A stretch of 64,000 nucleotides of DNA from NCBI GenBank assembly GCA_032871835.1, contig CM065301.1:21035291-21099290 (forward strand), in the 5' to 3' direction. The notes under the pieces were generated by a model. The model saw only the letters and a list, made by a program, of their open reading frames with translations, was not told the origin of the DNA and did no database searches. Both the position numbers and the translations under genes were made by a program. Positions 46,931-58,475 of the stretch are shown piece by piece (position 1 is the first letter of the stretch; each line of letters opens with the position of its first letter). This DNA is from Dipteronia dyeriana. Lineage: Eukaryota > Streptophyta > Magnoliopsida > Sapindales > Sapindaceae.

Positions 46931-47153
46931 ACCACACTATCTCTAAATTCACATTCTCTCTCTATTATGACTCTCTCAATATAATCTTTACACACTCTCA
47001 CAATGTCTAATCTCGAATATAATTGATTCAATGGGTATTATTGAAAATACAAACACGGTAAAATGTTTACTATGGGATAATATCATCATTTTACACTTCT
47101 AATATGATTAATTCCCCAATTTAGACATAATTTCGTTCGTTTGCTTAAATAAA
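46931..47153. other. Spacer between sequence G and element E
   Basis: AT-rich, with ctctctctattatgactctctcaatat pyrimidine-rich runs. Nothing recognised. Confidence 0.4.
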
Positions 47154-47931
47154 TGTGTTGTGTAGTCATCAGTGTATTTTTCTTTGTATTTTAGAGGTAA
47201 TTCGATCAATTCAGAATTATGGAGAATTCAGATGACAAAACAAACATCATTTTCAAGTTTAGAACGTCAAAAACCTTAGGAAGGTCACGAAGAGTATTTT
47301 TGTAATTTTGACTACTCACTGTTAACAGTTGACTTTCACTGTTAACAGTTGACTTTCACTGTTCTGATGACGTGACACATTCCTATTGGACCAAACTGAA
47401 AGTGCACCATACACGCGGCTGTAGAGAATCACATTCAAGAAGTCGGTGCAATGTTCATAGTTGACTTTGTAGAAGATTATTGACCGATGACGTGACACAA
47501 TTGTATTGGCCCAAACTGCAAGTGCGTACACGTGGCTACAGAGAATCACATTCTAGAAGCCGGTGCATTGTTCACTATAAAGCCGGCGCACTGTTCACTA
47601 TTGAATTTCATGGATGCGTTTACTGTTCAGTATCACTGTTCACTATTCACTGATGATGTGGTGAAATCTGGACGCTCCATTCTAAATTCATCCGATGGTC
47701 AATTTTCATCCGTATTTTGTATAAATAGGGGACCTCTCCCCCTAATTTACACATTTTGAATCCAAACCTGATATTAGATTTGTGAAATTCTTTCTCCTTT
47801 GTTCTGAAATTCTCAGTTTAAATAAAATAGCAATTTTCTAGTTAAATTATGTCCGGCTAATTTTATATAGCTGAGGCCAAATGTGATACTGTTGGTATGA
47901 AAATATGATCGAATTATAATAAGTTTATTAT
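47154..47931 (+). repeat. Element E 5' LTR, U3 and start of R
   Basis: A typical LTR start (tgt..catcagtgtatttttctttgtattttag) is followed by duplicated upstream elements and the TATA box tataaata at 47720-47727. It is interrupted at 47931 by element F and continues at 57576. Confidence 0.75.
47321..47605 (+). promoter_or_regulatory. Duplicated enhancer-like block in element E U3
   Basis: gttaacagttgactttcact occurs twice exactly in tandem (47321-47340, 47341-47360). A 120-bp segment beginning gatgacgtgacaca is duplicated at 47366 and 47486. The blocks contain TTGACT (W-box-like) and TGACGTGAC (bZIP-like) words upstream of the TATA box. A role in transcription is inferred. Confidence 0.6.
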
Positions 47932-48825
47932 TGAAACAAATATTATGGTGTATAATATTAATCTAGAGGGGGAGGGGGTGAATATATTTTAAATAATTTT
48001 TACCCAATTTTTGTTAAAGGTCAAGTTGATGAAAATGCCCCTATCTAGTTACAAAAATACAACAAGTGTAATAAATGCGAAAATAGTAAAGACACTTGAG
48101 ATATACGTAGAAATCCTCCAAATGGAAAAAACCACGGGCTAATGAGTGCGCCACACTAGAACCTCGAATCCACTAATGGCAAAGGAATTACAACCAAATC
48201 CCGGCTTAATCCACCACCACTTCCTAATCCAGGTATAAGTGAACCTAGTCCATCTTGCTTGCGATTTAAGCTACCTACTCCCGGAAGCAACACAAGTCTT
48301 ACTTTTCAATGAAGAGATAAAATGTCCTAAGTGAATATATGATGATATTCAATGACCAAACAAGGCTAGGAAACCATATATGCTTATCTAGGATAATGAG
48401 ATGTCAATTAATGCAATCCTAGATATCAAGAGCTAAATGACATGGTCAAGAAGCTTAGCTAAACATAGATCAAACAATCCTATAAAGCTATCACAATACA
48501 ACACTCAATCATGGCATCACAACAATATCTAATTTGTATCTAGAAAATGTTCTAAGAGCATACAAATAATTAAAGAGAAGGCTTAGCAAGTAAAACACTT
48601 AACTTGAAAGAAGATAGTGAAGAACTTACCAAACAAGATTTGATGAAGCAAACCTATCCATTGATGCACTCTAAATGAACTTAGATGATGCAAGATGAAG
48701 TTGTTATGCACATGGGAATGCTTTGAGTGATTAAAAATGATTTCTTGGAAGAGTTTTTCCTTTGCAATGTGTTCTAAGGAAAATATATGATATTCTGAAC
48801 TCTTACACGACCTTAAACCAAAGAG

Positions 48826-48865
<40 letters not shown>

Positions 48866-49524
48866 TCCAAACAAAGTGAGGTCGTTTTGGAAAAAATGTT
48901 CCAGCTTCCTCTGTGTGCGCTGGTGACGTGCGCTGGTCGAGTAGCGCACCACCAGTGCACAACCTAATTTTATAATAGGCGCATGCGACGATCCACAGGA
49001 ATGTTGCGCTGGTGAGGCTGCGCTAGTCGAGTAGCGCACCACCAGCGCACTCCCCATTTTTGCATCTTTGTGTGGGTACAGCAGCGCAACTCAGTGGCGC
49101 AATACATGCGACAATCCAATAGAATGTTGCGCTGGTGAGGTGTGCTGGTCGTGTAGCGCACCACCAGCGCACAACCTATTTTCAACACTCAAACACACAA
49201 ATTCAACAAGTTCAAGAGTGATGAAAAATGCATCCTATTCTAATGCCAAACATGACATAAAACATTTAATTACAAGATGCAAATTAATTAATAAGAGTCA
49301 TTTAAATCAAAATGTATACAAGTATAAACACTCAACATATATGAATAAGATTTATGCATGAATATGTGAGTGTGTGCAACTATCTCTTCAAATCAAGTAA
49401 GCTAAAGAATTTTACCTTTGGTGCTTCTTCTCCTTGAGGTCTTGAGAGCCTAAGCTACTCTTACATAAACCCCGTAAATGTGGTATGTTCACGAAATAAG
49501 CCAATCAACAATGAGGACTTTATA
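47932..49524 (-). repeat. Element F 3' LTR (left)
   Basis: 1593 bp, tgaaacaa...ttata (terminal CA mutated), colinear with 55964-57570. It contains a TA dinucleotide run of about 34 bp at 48827-48861 and GC-rich repeats at 48915-49180. Very similar to its partner. Confidence 0.92.
48915..49180 (-). repeat. GC-rich hairpin repeats in element F left LTR
   Basis: gtagcgcaccaccagcgcac-type sequence recurs at 48941, 49031 and 49153, each preceded by an inverted gtgcgctggtg-type arm, so each copy can fold into a stem. In the right LTR copies lie at 56955, 57077 and 57199 (122-bp period); the left LTR has lost about 32 bp in one unit. Open frames here are by-products of the repeat. Confidence 0.7.
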
Positions 49525-50749
49525 ATCTCCCCCTTTGGCTATTTTGTGACAAAACCACCACTCACATTGATCCTCACAAAACAAAATGAAACACCGGGAA
49601 GATATTCTACATTACAAAGAGATAAACATATAAAAAAAATCAAATCTTCAATCTCTTGTAGAACTATCAACCTTACGCACAAAGCAAGCACAAATACACT
49701 TTCTAACCAAGTGCATGTGAGATGATCAAGTGAGTATAAATCAAAAGCAATTGCATTCAATAATATGAGTATGATATCGTGAAATGCTCATGCAATGCTC
49801 CCCCTCAACGGGTTACTCCCCCTACATGTAATCTCCCCCTCAAACAAGTACTACTCCTCTTAAAGCCAACACATGCTACTCCCCTAACACCACAAAGCTA
49901 GGTCAATGCTACTCCCCCTTTTTGTCATGATATAGGCAAAGGAGAAGTCCCCAACCGGGTCACTCAAGGCAAAGAAAGCAAGGAGCATACAAGATTGTTG
50001 CATAATTATATAAGCCACATTTATGCAACACTATTAACAAGAGAGAAACAAGGAGATTTATTTGAAGAAAATGTGTGAATAAAAAATTCTTTGCATACAA
50101 GACATGTTGCATTCAAGTCCAAAAACAATGGTATTTGGCAAAGCAAATGACAAAGGTTTCCAATATAATTCAAACCAATTTCACCATTTGTCATGAGAGA
50201 AGCAAGGATATAGAGATTTTATAGATATCAAATTTTAATGGCACCATATCCAACTTTATAAGCTAAACATGGCATGAGCAACTTTGCACCCTATTTGATT
50301 TTTCCGGGAGGATACCTGTATGATAGTAGCCACGTTCAACTAATAAAGAAAGAGAGACATTGATGCAACATTTTAATCTCACTAGCTTCTTTTCACACAA
50401 TATTTTGCATTCAACAATTGCAATCAACAATTCATGCTTTATCATTTTTCATTAGCATGTCATTTAAAGAATCATCATGTCATGGAGATAATTATAGGTC
50501 ATTCAATATGTACTTCCTATGTAGATCTCCTAGTCAAAAAATGCATGTTTGAACATAAATATGACATGGATTGTAATCAGAGCAAAGTTCACACTTATTG
50601 AAGAAAATACAATATAATATAATAAGTGCAACCAAGCTACTCAAGCAATCAATATAGAAGCATAAACATTTAAAAAAAAATGGGATGCAACAAGTATACA
50701 AAATCTCTCTTTGCTTGAGTTCCCCTTTGGGGTCAAAGACCACAACATA
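49525..50749 (-). other. Element F region between pol and 3' LTR
   Basis: 1.2 kb with no env-like ORF. The 3' PPT (minus strand ccaaagggggagatta, 49523-49537) abuts the LTR. Further GGGGGAG-type purine runs lie at about 49799, 49817, 49832, 49878 and 49912, one of them (gagggggagattac) nearly repeating the PPT core. The rest is AT-rich. Confidence 0.65.
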
Positions 50750-51270
50750 TCACTCCATTAAAGAAATCCCAATAGATCTACTAAGAGTCTTGAATTGAGT
50801 AGCATATAAAGGTTTAGTAAATAGATTCGCTAGTTGATCATTAGTACCTACATGCTCAAGTACTATGCATTTGTTCTCAACTAGTTCTCTAATGAAATAA
50901 AGACGGATGTCAATATGCTTAGTTCTAGAATGTTGAACCGGATTCTTGGAAATATTAATTGCACTCATGTTATCACAAAAGAGAGTAAGAGTACCTTGAT
51001 TGAATCCATAGTCGACTAGCATTCACTTCATCCAAAGGAATTGTATGCATCCACTCCCAGCAGCTATGTATTCGGCCTTAGCCGTGGACAAGGAAACAGA
51101 ATTTTCTTCTTGCAAAACCAAGAGACAAGGTTGTTCCTAAGAAAAAAGCAACCGCCCGATGTACTTTTCCTATCATCACAATTTCCTGCCCAATCTGCAT
51201 CACTAAAGCCTACAAGACTAGCATTAGTGTCAAAAGAGTACCAAATTCCATAGTTAGATGTCTCATTCAC
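50750..51270 (-). pseudogene. Element F RNase H
   Basis: VGFSDADWAGNCDDRKSTSGGCFF (around 51140-51215) contains the DADWAG start of copia RNase H. A frameshift near 51050 leads to the second part (50750-51022), with LTLFCDNMSAINISKNP, then RTKHIDIRLYFIRE and LANLFTKPL, ending at 50750. All conserved blocks are present, with one frameshift between them. It removes RNA from the RNA:DNA hybrid. Confidence 0.9.
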
Positions 51271-52318
51271 TTATCGAATGATTCTCTTAACAGAAGAGAG
51301 ATGGGACTCCTTAGGATCCGATTGGTACCTAGCACACACACCCACACTAAAAGAGATATCGGGCCTACTTGCGGTCAAATAGAGCAAGCTACCAATCATA
51401 CCACGATACAAAGTTTGGTCCACACTTTTACCACTAGCATCCTTGCTTAGCTTCAAAGTGGTACTCATGGGTGTATCACAATGTTTGGCACTTTCAAGGC
51501 CAAATTTCTTCACTAGGTTTTTGGCATACTTAGCTTGGGATATGAAAATCCCATCATCCATTTGCTTAATTTGTAAACCTAGAAAGTAACTTAGCTCACC
51601 AATAAGAATCATCTCAAATTCAAGAGACATGACATCAACATATTGTTGGACTTTGGTGTTATTGGTGGAGCCAAAGACTATATCATCAACATAGATTTGA
51701 GCTATAAAGAGCTCATCTTTGTCTTTCTTGGTGAATAGAGTCTTGTTAACACTACCCTCTAGTGTAGCCATTGTCTATAAGATATTGGGTGAGATGCTCA
51801 TACCAAGCCCTTGGTGCTTGTTTCAACCCATATAAAGCTTTCTTGAGATGAAAGACATGATTAGGGTGGTGAGGATCTACAAACCCTTTGGGTTGCTCAA
51901 CAAACACTTTCTCTTGCAAGAAACCATTAAGGAAGGCACTCTTAACATCCATTTGATATAATTTGAACTTGTGCAAACAAGAAATGGATAAAAGAAGAAT
52001 AATGGACTCAATCCTAGCAACGGGAGCAAATGTCTCCTCAAAGTCAATACCCTCAATTTGAGAGTACCTTTGTACTACAAGCCTAGCCTTGTTTCGCACA
52101 ATGTTGCCATCCTCATCGGATTTGTTCCTATATACCCACTTGGTACCTATCACATTGGTGTTCTTGGGCTTAGGAACTAGAGTACAAACCTCATTCCTTT
52201 CAAATTGGTTAAACTTTTCTTGCATAGCAAGGACCCAAAATTCATCCTTTAAGGCTTCATCAACCTTCTTGGGTTCTAATTGAGAGGTGTAACAAGTGTA
52301 GCTAATTAGATTAGTCAT
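51271..52318 (-). pseudogene. Element F reverse transcriptase
   Basis: Part one (52318-51752): [45 protein letters not shown], [20 protein letters not shown] and [15 protein letters not shown]. Part two (51771-51271): IYVDDIVFGSTN with intact YVDD at 51682-51693, YFLGLQIKQMDDGIF, GSLLYLTASRPDISFSVGV. The two parts overlap by 20 nt in different frames, so one frameshift separates otherwise open halves. It is the least damaged RT in the window. Confidence 0.92.
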
Positions 52319-52492
52319 TTGATGCCTAGTCCTAACACCCTCACTAACCTCTCCAATGATGTCATCTTTGTCATGGAGTTTCCTAACCTATGAAGCAGGT
52401 TCTTTTGAGTTCAAGAGAGGAATCCTATCAATAGGTTGTGTTATGTTATCATCAAGGTTAGTCTTTTCAACATTAGAAACATCAACAACCTT

Positions 52493-53372
52493 CTACAAAG
52501 GGGAGTCATCAATTAGATCTACCTCCTCCTCATGGTCATTAGATTTGAGCCTAGTATCATCAATGACAACAGTAGATGATTCCATTACGGTCCTAGTTCT
52601 TAGATTGAAAACTCTATAGGCTCTAATATTCAAGGCATAACCAATGAAGATACCCTCATCACTCTTAGCATCAAATTTGCTAAGTTGATCACGGTCATTC
52701 AAAATGTAGCATTTGCTTCCAAAAGTGTGGAAATAGCTAACATTTGGTTTTCTACCTTTCCGTAACTCATAGGAGGTTTGTCTAGTGTGGGGCCTTAGAA
52801 AGACTCTATTTCTTATGTAGCATGCTGTATTGACGGCTTCGGCCCAAAGATTTCTAGGGACTTTGTTGCTAAGCAACATCACACGGGCCATATCTTGAAG
52901 AACCCTATTTTTCCTCTCAACAACTCCATTTTGTTGAGGTGTCCTAGGAGCCGATGAGATATGCCTAGACTATTGCAATAGTTTTCATAATGTGCATTCT
53001 CAAATTCCTTCCCATGGTCACTCCTAATCCTTTTAATGCTTTAAATCTTGGAATTCATTTCATTTTGAATTTTGGAACAAAGCATTTTAAATTTGTCAAA
53101 GGTTTCAGATTTTTCTCTAAGAAAATAAGTCCATGTGTACCTAAAGAAGTCATCTACACACACAAAAATGTATCTCTTTCCACCTAAACTCTCGGTTTGC
53201 ATGTGACCCATAAGATCAATGTGGAGAGGCTCTAGAGGTTCCTTGGTGGATAAATACTTGCCCTTTTTGTGCATACTTTTGGTTTGCTTCCCTTGTTGGC
53301 AAGGTCCACAAACACCATTCACCTTTTTCCCAAGCTTGGGAAGGCCTCGTACAACATTGAACTTGTCTAAGA
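52493..53372 (-). pseudogene. Element F integrase
   Basis: VCGPCQQGKQTKS (end of the zinc-binding region), LHIDLMGHMQTESLGGKRYI with the first catalytic Asp and VDDFFRYTWTYFLREKS (53041-53322). IRSDHGKEFEN holds the second Asp, then a degraded stretch where the Glu is expected (around 52900-52960). The C-terminal part is at 52493-52891 (TSYELRKGRKPNVSYFHTFG). A stop after NSKI and frameshifts near 52900 break it. Confidence 0.87.
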
Positions 53373-53376
53373 TTTT

Positions 53377-53991
53377 TTAATCCCTATAGTTCATGTGACC
53401 AAGTCTTTCATGCCACAACTCAATTTGTTCATCCTTGGACATATTGCAAGAGACACCTCTAGCCTCAAAACAATAGCAATTGTCACTAGATCTCATACAT
53501 TTTAACAAGGTTTGTCCATTTGGCAATAGGATAGAACAATCATCTTTCCTAAACAAGATGGAAAATCCTTCATCACTAAGATGTGAAATGCTTATCCAAT
53601 TGAATTTTAAACCATCAACATACAAAGCATTGGACAAGAAGGGTAATCCAGGAATGGAAATGGTTCCCTTTCCTTTAACCTTCTTTTTGGATCCATCACC
53701 AAATATGACATTTCCTCCCTCATCCATAATAAAAGTCTCAAAGAAACTCTTATTTCCAGTCATGTGCCTAGAGCACCCACTATCCAAATACCAAAAATCA
53801 CAAGAATGAGCATTCAAGGCAATTTGGGCAGCATGGCAAAAGTGTTCATCCTTTATAATCCACCTAGGTGCAATATTTTTCTTCCTAGTGGTCAATGGTA
53901 CATGGGCTCTAAGTGTCCTAGGATCATGCAAAGTTGTTCCATTTTTCCTAGTGACATGCATCATGGCTTTAGTCTTTTTATTCTCTATCAT
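53377..53991 (-). pseudogene. Element F protease and pre-integrase domain
   Basis: A 204-codon open stretch. Residues 67-78 read YLDSGCSRHMTG, the copia aspartic protease active site (D-S-G). Then VIFGDGSKKKVKGKGTISI, and NALYVDGLKFNWISISHLSDE follow. The end has the zinc-binding start of integrase (IELWHERLGHMNYRD). It is intact as a domain and would cleave the polyprotein. Confidence 0.9.
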
Positions 53992-53994
53992 GCT

Positions 53995-54777
53995 TTAAAT
54001 CCTACACAATTTAATATATCTAAAGCAATTTGGTCTAATGTGACCATCAATACCACAAAAATGACAAGTAGGAATGAAGTTAGGAATCATACTATAACCT
54101 TGAGGATGCATTGGAGCCTTTCTATGTTTATGTGGTTGTCTTGATTGTTGTTGATGAGCTTTTCTTCTTTGTTGTTGAGCAAGACTTGATTGCTTCCTTG
54201 GTTGAGCTTGCATGATAGGTATCTTCCTTTTATGAGCTTTCGGTTGAGGGAAGTTTTTGGTGCCACCTTCACTTGAGCACTACTTGAACACTCTCCTAGG
54301 TCAAGTTTCTTCCTAGGTGATTAATGAAAAGAGGATCCATTGAAGTTCATGCTTCTTACAAAAATGGTCTTGCTTGGAATGGAGGACACCTTGTCATCTT
54401 CAAACCCAAGCCCCTTCTTGTCACTTGGCCTCTTTCCAACATCTAACATGTGGTCAAGTTTTTTTGGTGCTAGAGTTCATCTTGGCCAACAACTCTCTAG
54501 CATCTTCTAGCTCTATCTTCAACCCTTCTTCACTCCTCTTAGATCTCACCAACTCTTCATTTAGTTGGTCAACTTGAGTTGAGAGGTCTAGGTTTTCTTC
54601 TTTTAATCTCTTGATTTCATTCTTATTCTTTAACCTTGAACTCTCAAACTTAGCCATATAGTCCTTGAGATCCATCCTATCCACACTTCCATTTGTGGAT
54701 TGTGATGAAGATCCATCATCACTTGAGTAGTTTTCCTCTTGACTTTCATTCTCTTTTTCACTAGCATATTTGCTCAT
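53995..54777 (-). pseudogene. Element F gag C-terminal region: coiled coil and second zinc knuckle
   Basis: 54454-54777 encodes an acidic/Ser-rich start, then a coiled coil (KNKEIKRLKEEN-like, LSTQVDQLNEELVRSKRSEE). After stops and frameshifts, 53995-54213 is Gln-rich and then CHFCGIDGHIRPNC, a CX2CX4HX4C zinc knuckle. It links gag to protease. The coiled coil may support particle assembly (inference). Confidence 0.82.
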
Positions 54778-55838
54778 AGAGAGGATGTAAATGCTATGAA
54801 GTTAGCCATGAGTTCTTCATCATCCGAAGACCCATCTCCTTTATTGGAGTTATCACTTTTACTCCATGTGGCAGCCATCACTTTTCCCTTTTTCTTGACC
54901 TTGTGATTTGCACATTCCAGGGCAAAGTGACCTATCCCACCACATTCATAGCATTGGGCTTCTTTCTTCTCGATCTTATCTTGTCTAGGCTCAAACTTTT
55001 TGAAGGGAGTCTTTTTCTTCAAGTCTTGACCCTTGGATCCAAAACCTTTCCTCTCGGACTTGTAGAATTTATTGAACTTCCTCATTAGCAATGCCATTTC
55101 TTCATCCGATTCATCACTCTCATCCTTCTCAACTTTGGAGGCTTTCAAAGCAATATCCTTTTGCTTTTTCGATGGTGTGGGGTTAGGACATTTCCTAGAT
55201 TCATAAGCTAAAAGCCTCCCAATCACCTCACTTGGCTTCATGTCCTTGTAACCACTATTCTCTTCTAAAGCCGTCACCTTAGACTCAAATCTATCGGGTA
55301 GAGATCTCATAATCTTCTGCTTGATCTTCCTATCCGAATAAAGATAACCAAGTTGATGACTTTGGTTCACAATGTCCATCAACCTCACTTCAAAGTTGTT
55401 GAAGCACTCGTTCTCATCCATCTTGAGCAACTCAAATTGCATTTGGAGAACTTGAAGCTTAGATTCCTTAACCACATCGGTTCCCTCATGTGGAACTTCT
55501 AGGATATCCCATGCCTCATTGGCTATCCTAGTATTTTGAACCAACTTGTACTGGTTCTCATCCATTGCACATAGGATGGCATGCATTGCCTTCCTATTCC
55601 ACTTCGATACCTCAAACTCTTGTGCATTCCACTGTGCCTTTGGCTTGAGTACATCATCTCCTCCATCTGTAGGAGTCATCATGGGTGTAGTGTAGCCATC
55701 TTTAACTGCCATCCATGCCCTGTCATGAATTTGGCAAATATACAACTCCATCTTGCCTTTCCAAGAGGCATAATTCAAGCCTGTGAGGAGTGAAGGTCTA
55801 GTGCTAGAAGCTCCCTCATTGCCACTGTTTCCACTCAT
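54774..55838 (-). pseudogene. Element F gag
   Basis: The preferred start is the ATG at 55838 (MSGNSGNEGASSTRPSLL). The frame is open upstream to 55922, but without an ATG. It contains LNYASWKGKMELYI, the UBN2-type copia gag core (AWDILEVPHEGTDVVKESKL, LYSDRKIKQKIMRSLP), a Lys-rich stretch and the zinc knuckle CYECGGIGHFALEC. 354 codons are intact, the longest open reading frame in the window. It runs on without an ATG into the coiled-coil region in another frame. Gag would form virus-like particles. Confidence 0.9.
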
Positions 55839-55949
55839 TGTGTTTAATGAATGAATGATATGAATGCAAGTGTATGAATGATCAATACACACAAAAAATG
55901 CAACAAACACCAAATTGAGCAAGGATCACATATGTATGTCTAGGAACCT

Positions 55950-55961
55950 GCTCTGATACCA
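55950..55961 (-). promoter_or_regulatory. Element F primer binding site (initiator tRNA-Met type)
   Basis: The minus strand reads TGGTATCAGAGC, 2 nt from the LTR. Identical to the PBS of element A. Confidence 0.92.
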
Positions 55962-55963
55962 AT

Positions 55964-57570
55964 TGAAACAAAAATTATGGTCTGTAATATTAATCTAGAG
56001 GGTGGGGGATAATAGATTTTAAATAAATTTTACCCAATTTTCGTTAAAGGTCAAGTTGACGAAAATGCCCCTATCTAGTTACAAAAATACCACAAGTGTA
56101 ATAAATATGGAAATAGTAAGGACACTTGAGATATACGTGGAAACCCTCCAAATGGGAAAAACCACGGGTTGATGAGTGCGCCACACTAGAACCTCGAATC
56201 CACTAATGGTAAAGGAATTACAACCTAATCCCGGTTTAATCCACCACCACTACCTAATCTCAGTATAAGTGAACCTAATCCATCTTGCTTGCGATTTAAG
56301 CTTCCTACTCCTGGAAGCAACACAAGTCTTACTTCTCAATGAAGAGATAAAATGTCCTAAGTGAATATATGATGATATTCAATGAAGAAACAAGGCTAGG
56401 AAACCCTTTATGCTTATCTAGGATAATGAGATGACAATTAATGCAATCCTAGATATCAAGAGCTAAATGACATGTTCAAGAAGCTTAGCTAAACATAGAT
56501 CAAACAATCCTATGAAACTATCACAATAAAACACTCAATCATGGCATCACAACAATCTCTAATTTGTATCTAGAAAATGTTCTAAGAGCATACAAATAAT
56601 TAAAGAGAAGGCTTAACAAGTAAAACACTTAACTTGTAAGAAGATAGTGAAGAACTTACCAAACAAGATGTGATGAAGCAAACCTATCCAGTGATGCACT
56701 CTAAATGAACTTAAATGATGCGAGATGAAGTTTTTATGCACATGGGAATGCTTTGAGTGATTAAAAATGTGTTCTTGGAAGAGTTTTTCCTTTGAAATGT
56801 GTTCTAAGGAAAATATATGATATTCTGAACTCTTACACGACCTTAAACCAAAGAGTTATATATATATATATATATGAGATCTAAACAAAGTGAGGTCATT
56901 TTGGAAAAAATGTTCCAGCTTCCTCTGTGTGCGCTGGTGACGTGCACTGGTAGAGTAGCGCACCACCAGCGCACAACCTAATTTTATAATAGGCATTGGT
57001 CGACTGGCGCAGCTCAGTGGCACAACACATTCTACGATTCACTGGAATGTTGCGATGGTAAGGTTGCGCTAGTCGAGTAGCGCACCACCAGCGCACTTCC
57101 CATTTTTGCATCTTTGCGCAGGTGCAGCAGCGTAACTCAGTGGCGCAACACATGCGACAATCCACTGGAATGTTGTGCTGGTGAGGTGCTCTGGTCGAGT
57201 AGCGCACCACCAGCACAAAGCCTATTTCAACACTCAAACACACAAATTCAACAAGTTCAAGAGTGGTGAAAAATGCATCCTATTCTAATGCCAAACATGA
57301 CATAAAACATTTAATTACAAGATGCAAATAAATCAACAAGAGTCATTTAAATCAAAATGCACACAAGTATAAACACTCAACATATATGAATAAGAGTTAT
57401 GCATGAATATGTGAGTGTGTGCAACTATCTCTTCAAAGCAAGTAAGCACAAGAATTTTACCTATGATGCTTCTTCTCCTTGAGCTCTTGAGAGCCTAAGC
57501 TACCCTTACATAAACCCCATAAATGTGGTATGTTCACGAAATAAGCCAATAAACAAATGAGGACTTTACA
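55964..57570 (-). repeat. Element F 5' LTR (right)
   Basis: 1607 bp, tgaaacaa...ttaca. TA run of about 19 bp at 56857-56875, against about 34 bp in the left LTR. GC-rich hairpin repeats at 56930-57225. Followed by the TSD attat. Confidence 0.93.
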
Positions 57571-57575
57571 ATTAT

Positions 57576-58028
57576 TTTTTTGCTTTCTACCCTCTGATCT
57601 TTGTGGAGTTTTTGACTCGCTGTAGTCAGACAGATATTGTCTAGCACAGTGGGTATTTTTTACCCATATCTATCATATAGTGGTTTATCCCCTCTAATTT
57701 TTGTAGAGTTTTGACTCACTATAGACAATCAGATGTTGTCTAGCACGGTGAGTACTTTTACCCACATCTATCAGAGAGTGATCAGTGGAGTGGAATACCC
57801 TCCCATTAATCTGGTCTAAATATTAATTATTGGATTATATTCGAATTACCAACAATGGATCTCTTAGCCCAAGTTTTAATTTTAATTGATTTACATTTTT
57901 ATAACAAGCTTTGTAAATAATCTAGATAAGTGAACAACCTCCCTGTAGTTCGACCCGGTCTTACCGGTTAATTTATTACTTTGACACTCTTATACTTGGG
58001 AGTAGGAACACTTCTTTAGGACGTGTCA
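57576..58028 (+). repeat. Element E 5' LTR, R-U5 part
   Basis: Continuation after element F. A ~110-bp segment is repeated imperfectly (ctctgatctttgtggagttttgactcgctgtag at 57592 and ctctaatttttgtagagttttgactcactatag at 57691). It ends gttcgacccggtcttaccgg...gacgtgtca, the usual end of Athila-type LTRs. Confidence 0.78.
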
Positions 58029-58034
58029 AGTTTT

Positions 58035-58054
58035 TAGGGCCGATGCCGGAGAGG
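58035..58054 (+). promoter_or_regulatory. Element E primer binding site (degenerate)
   Basis: tagggccgatgccggagagg corresponds to the common TGGCGCCGTTGCCGGGGAGG-type PBS with several substitutions. It is unlikely to prime efficiently. Confidence 0.65.
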
Positions 58055-58475
58055 TAAGTTCGCCTTTTCTTTGTAGAAGTAATTTCTTTTTAATTTTATT
58101 TTAGTTTTGCTATTTTTTTTGTTCTTGTTTTGTATTCATTTTGCATCACTCATCTCAATCATAAACTTCATCCACTTAATAAAAAAACACTTGTAATCAT
58201 TAATCACATTTTTTACATTTTAGTCCTTCAACTTTTTATTTGCATTTTAGCGTAGATCTAGTTTGCATTTGCATATAGGTCATTTGATTTTTTACTTTTG
58301 CATATCAGTCCCTATAATTATCACATTTTCACTTTAGTCCTTAGATTTATTGATATTTGCACTTTCACCCCAACACTTGCATATATTTGCTTTTACACCC
58401 TTAGAGTTTTTGCATGTTATTTTCATCATTTTTTTTTCTTATTTTTTTTTCTTCATATTTGTGTATTTCACCTCC
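58055..58475 (+). other. Element E leader
   Basis: T-rich, with repeated tttgcatttt / cactttagtcctt units (58200-58400). The frame upstream of gag is open from 58350 but is low-complexity and lacks a convincing upstream ATG, so gag is taken to start at 58476. Confidence 0.5.

Larger units (their letters stand above)
47932..57570 (-). mobile_element. Element F: complete but defective Ty1/copia element, SIRE-like
   Basis: TSD attat at 47927-47931 and 57571-57575. LTRs of about 1.6 kb; PBS TGGTATCAGAGC; copia order gag, protease, integrase, RT, RNase H on the minus strand. Long LTRs, a gag of more than 500 residues with coiled coil and two zinc knuckles, and the VCGPCQQGKQTKS integrase start suggest the SIRE/Maximus lineage. 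It is the best-preserved element in the window. It is broken by roughly ten frameshifts or stops. Confidence 0.93.

Noticed and set aside
48803..57243. ORFs with repeated ALVVRYSTSAP-like peptides in the F LTRs
   Set aside because: By-product of the GC-rich hairpin repeats; no start context and not in the transcribed polyprotein.
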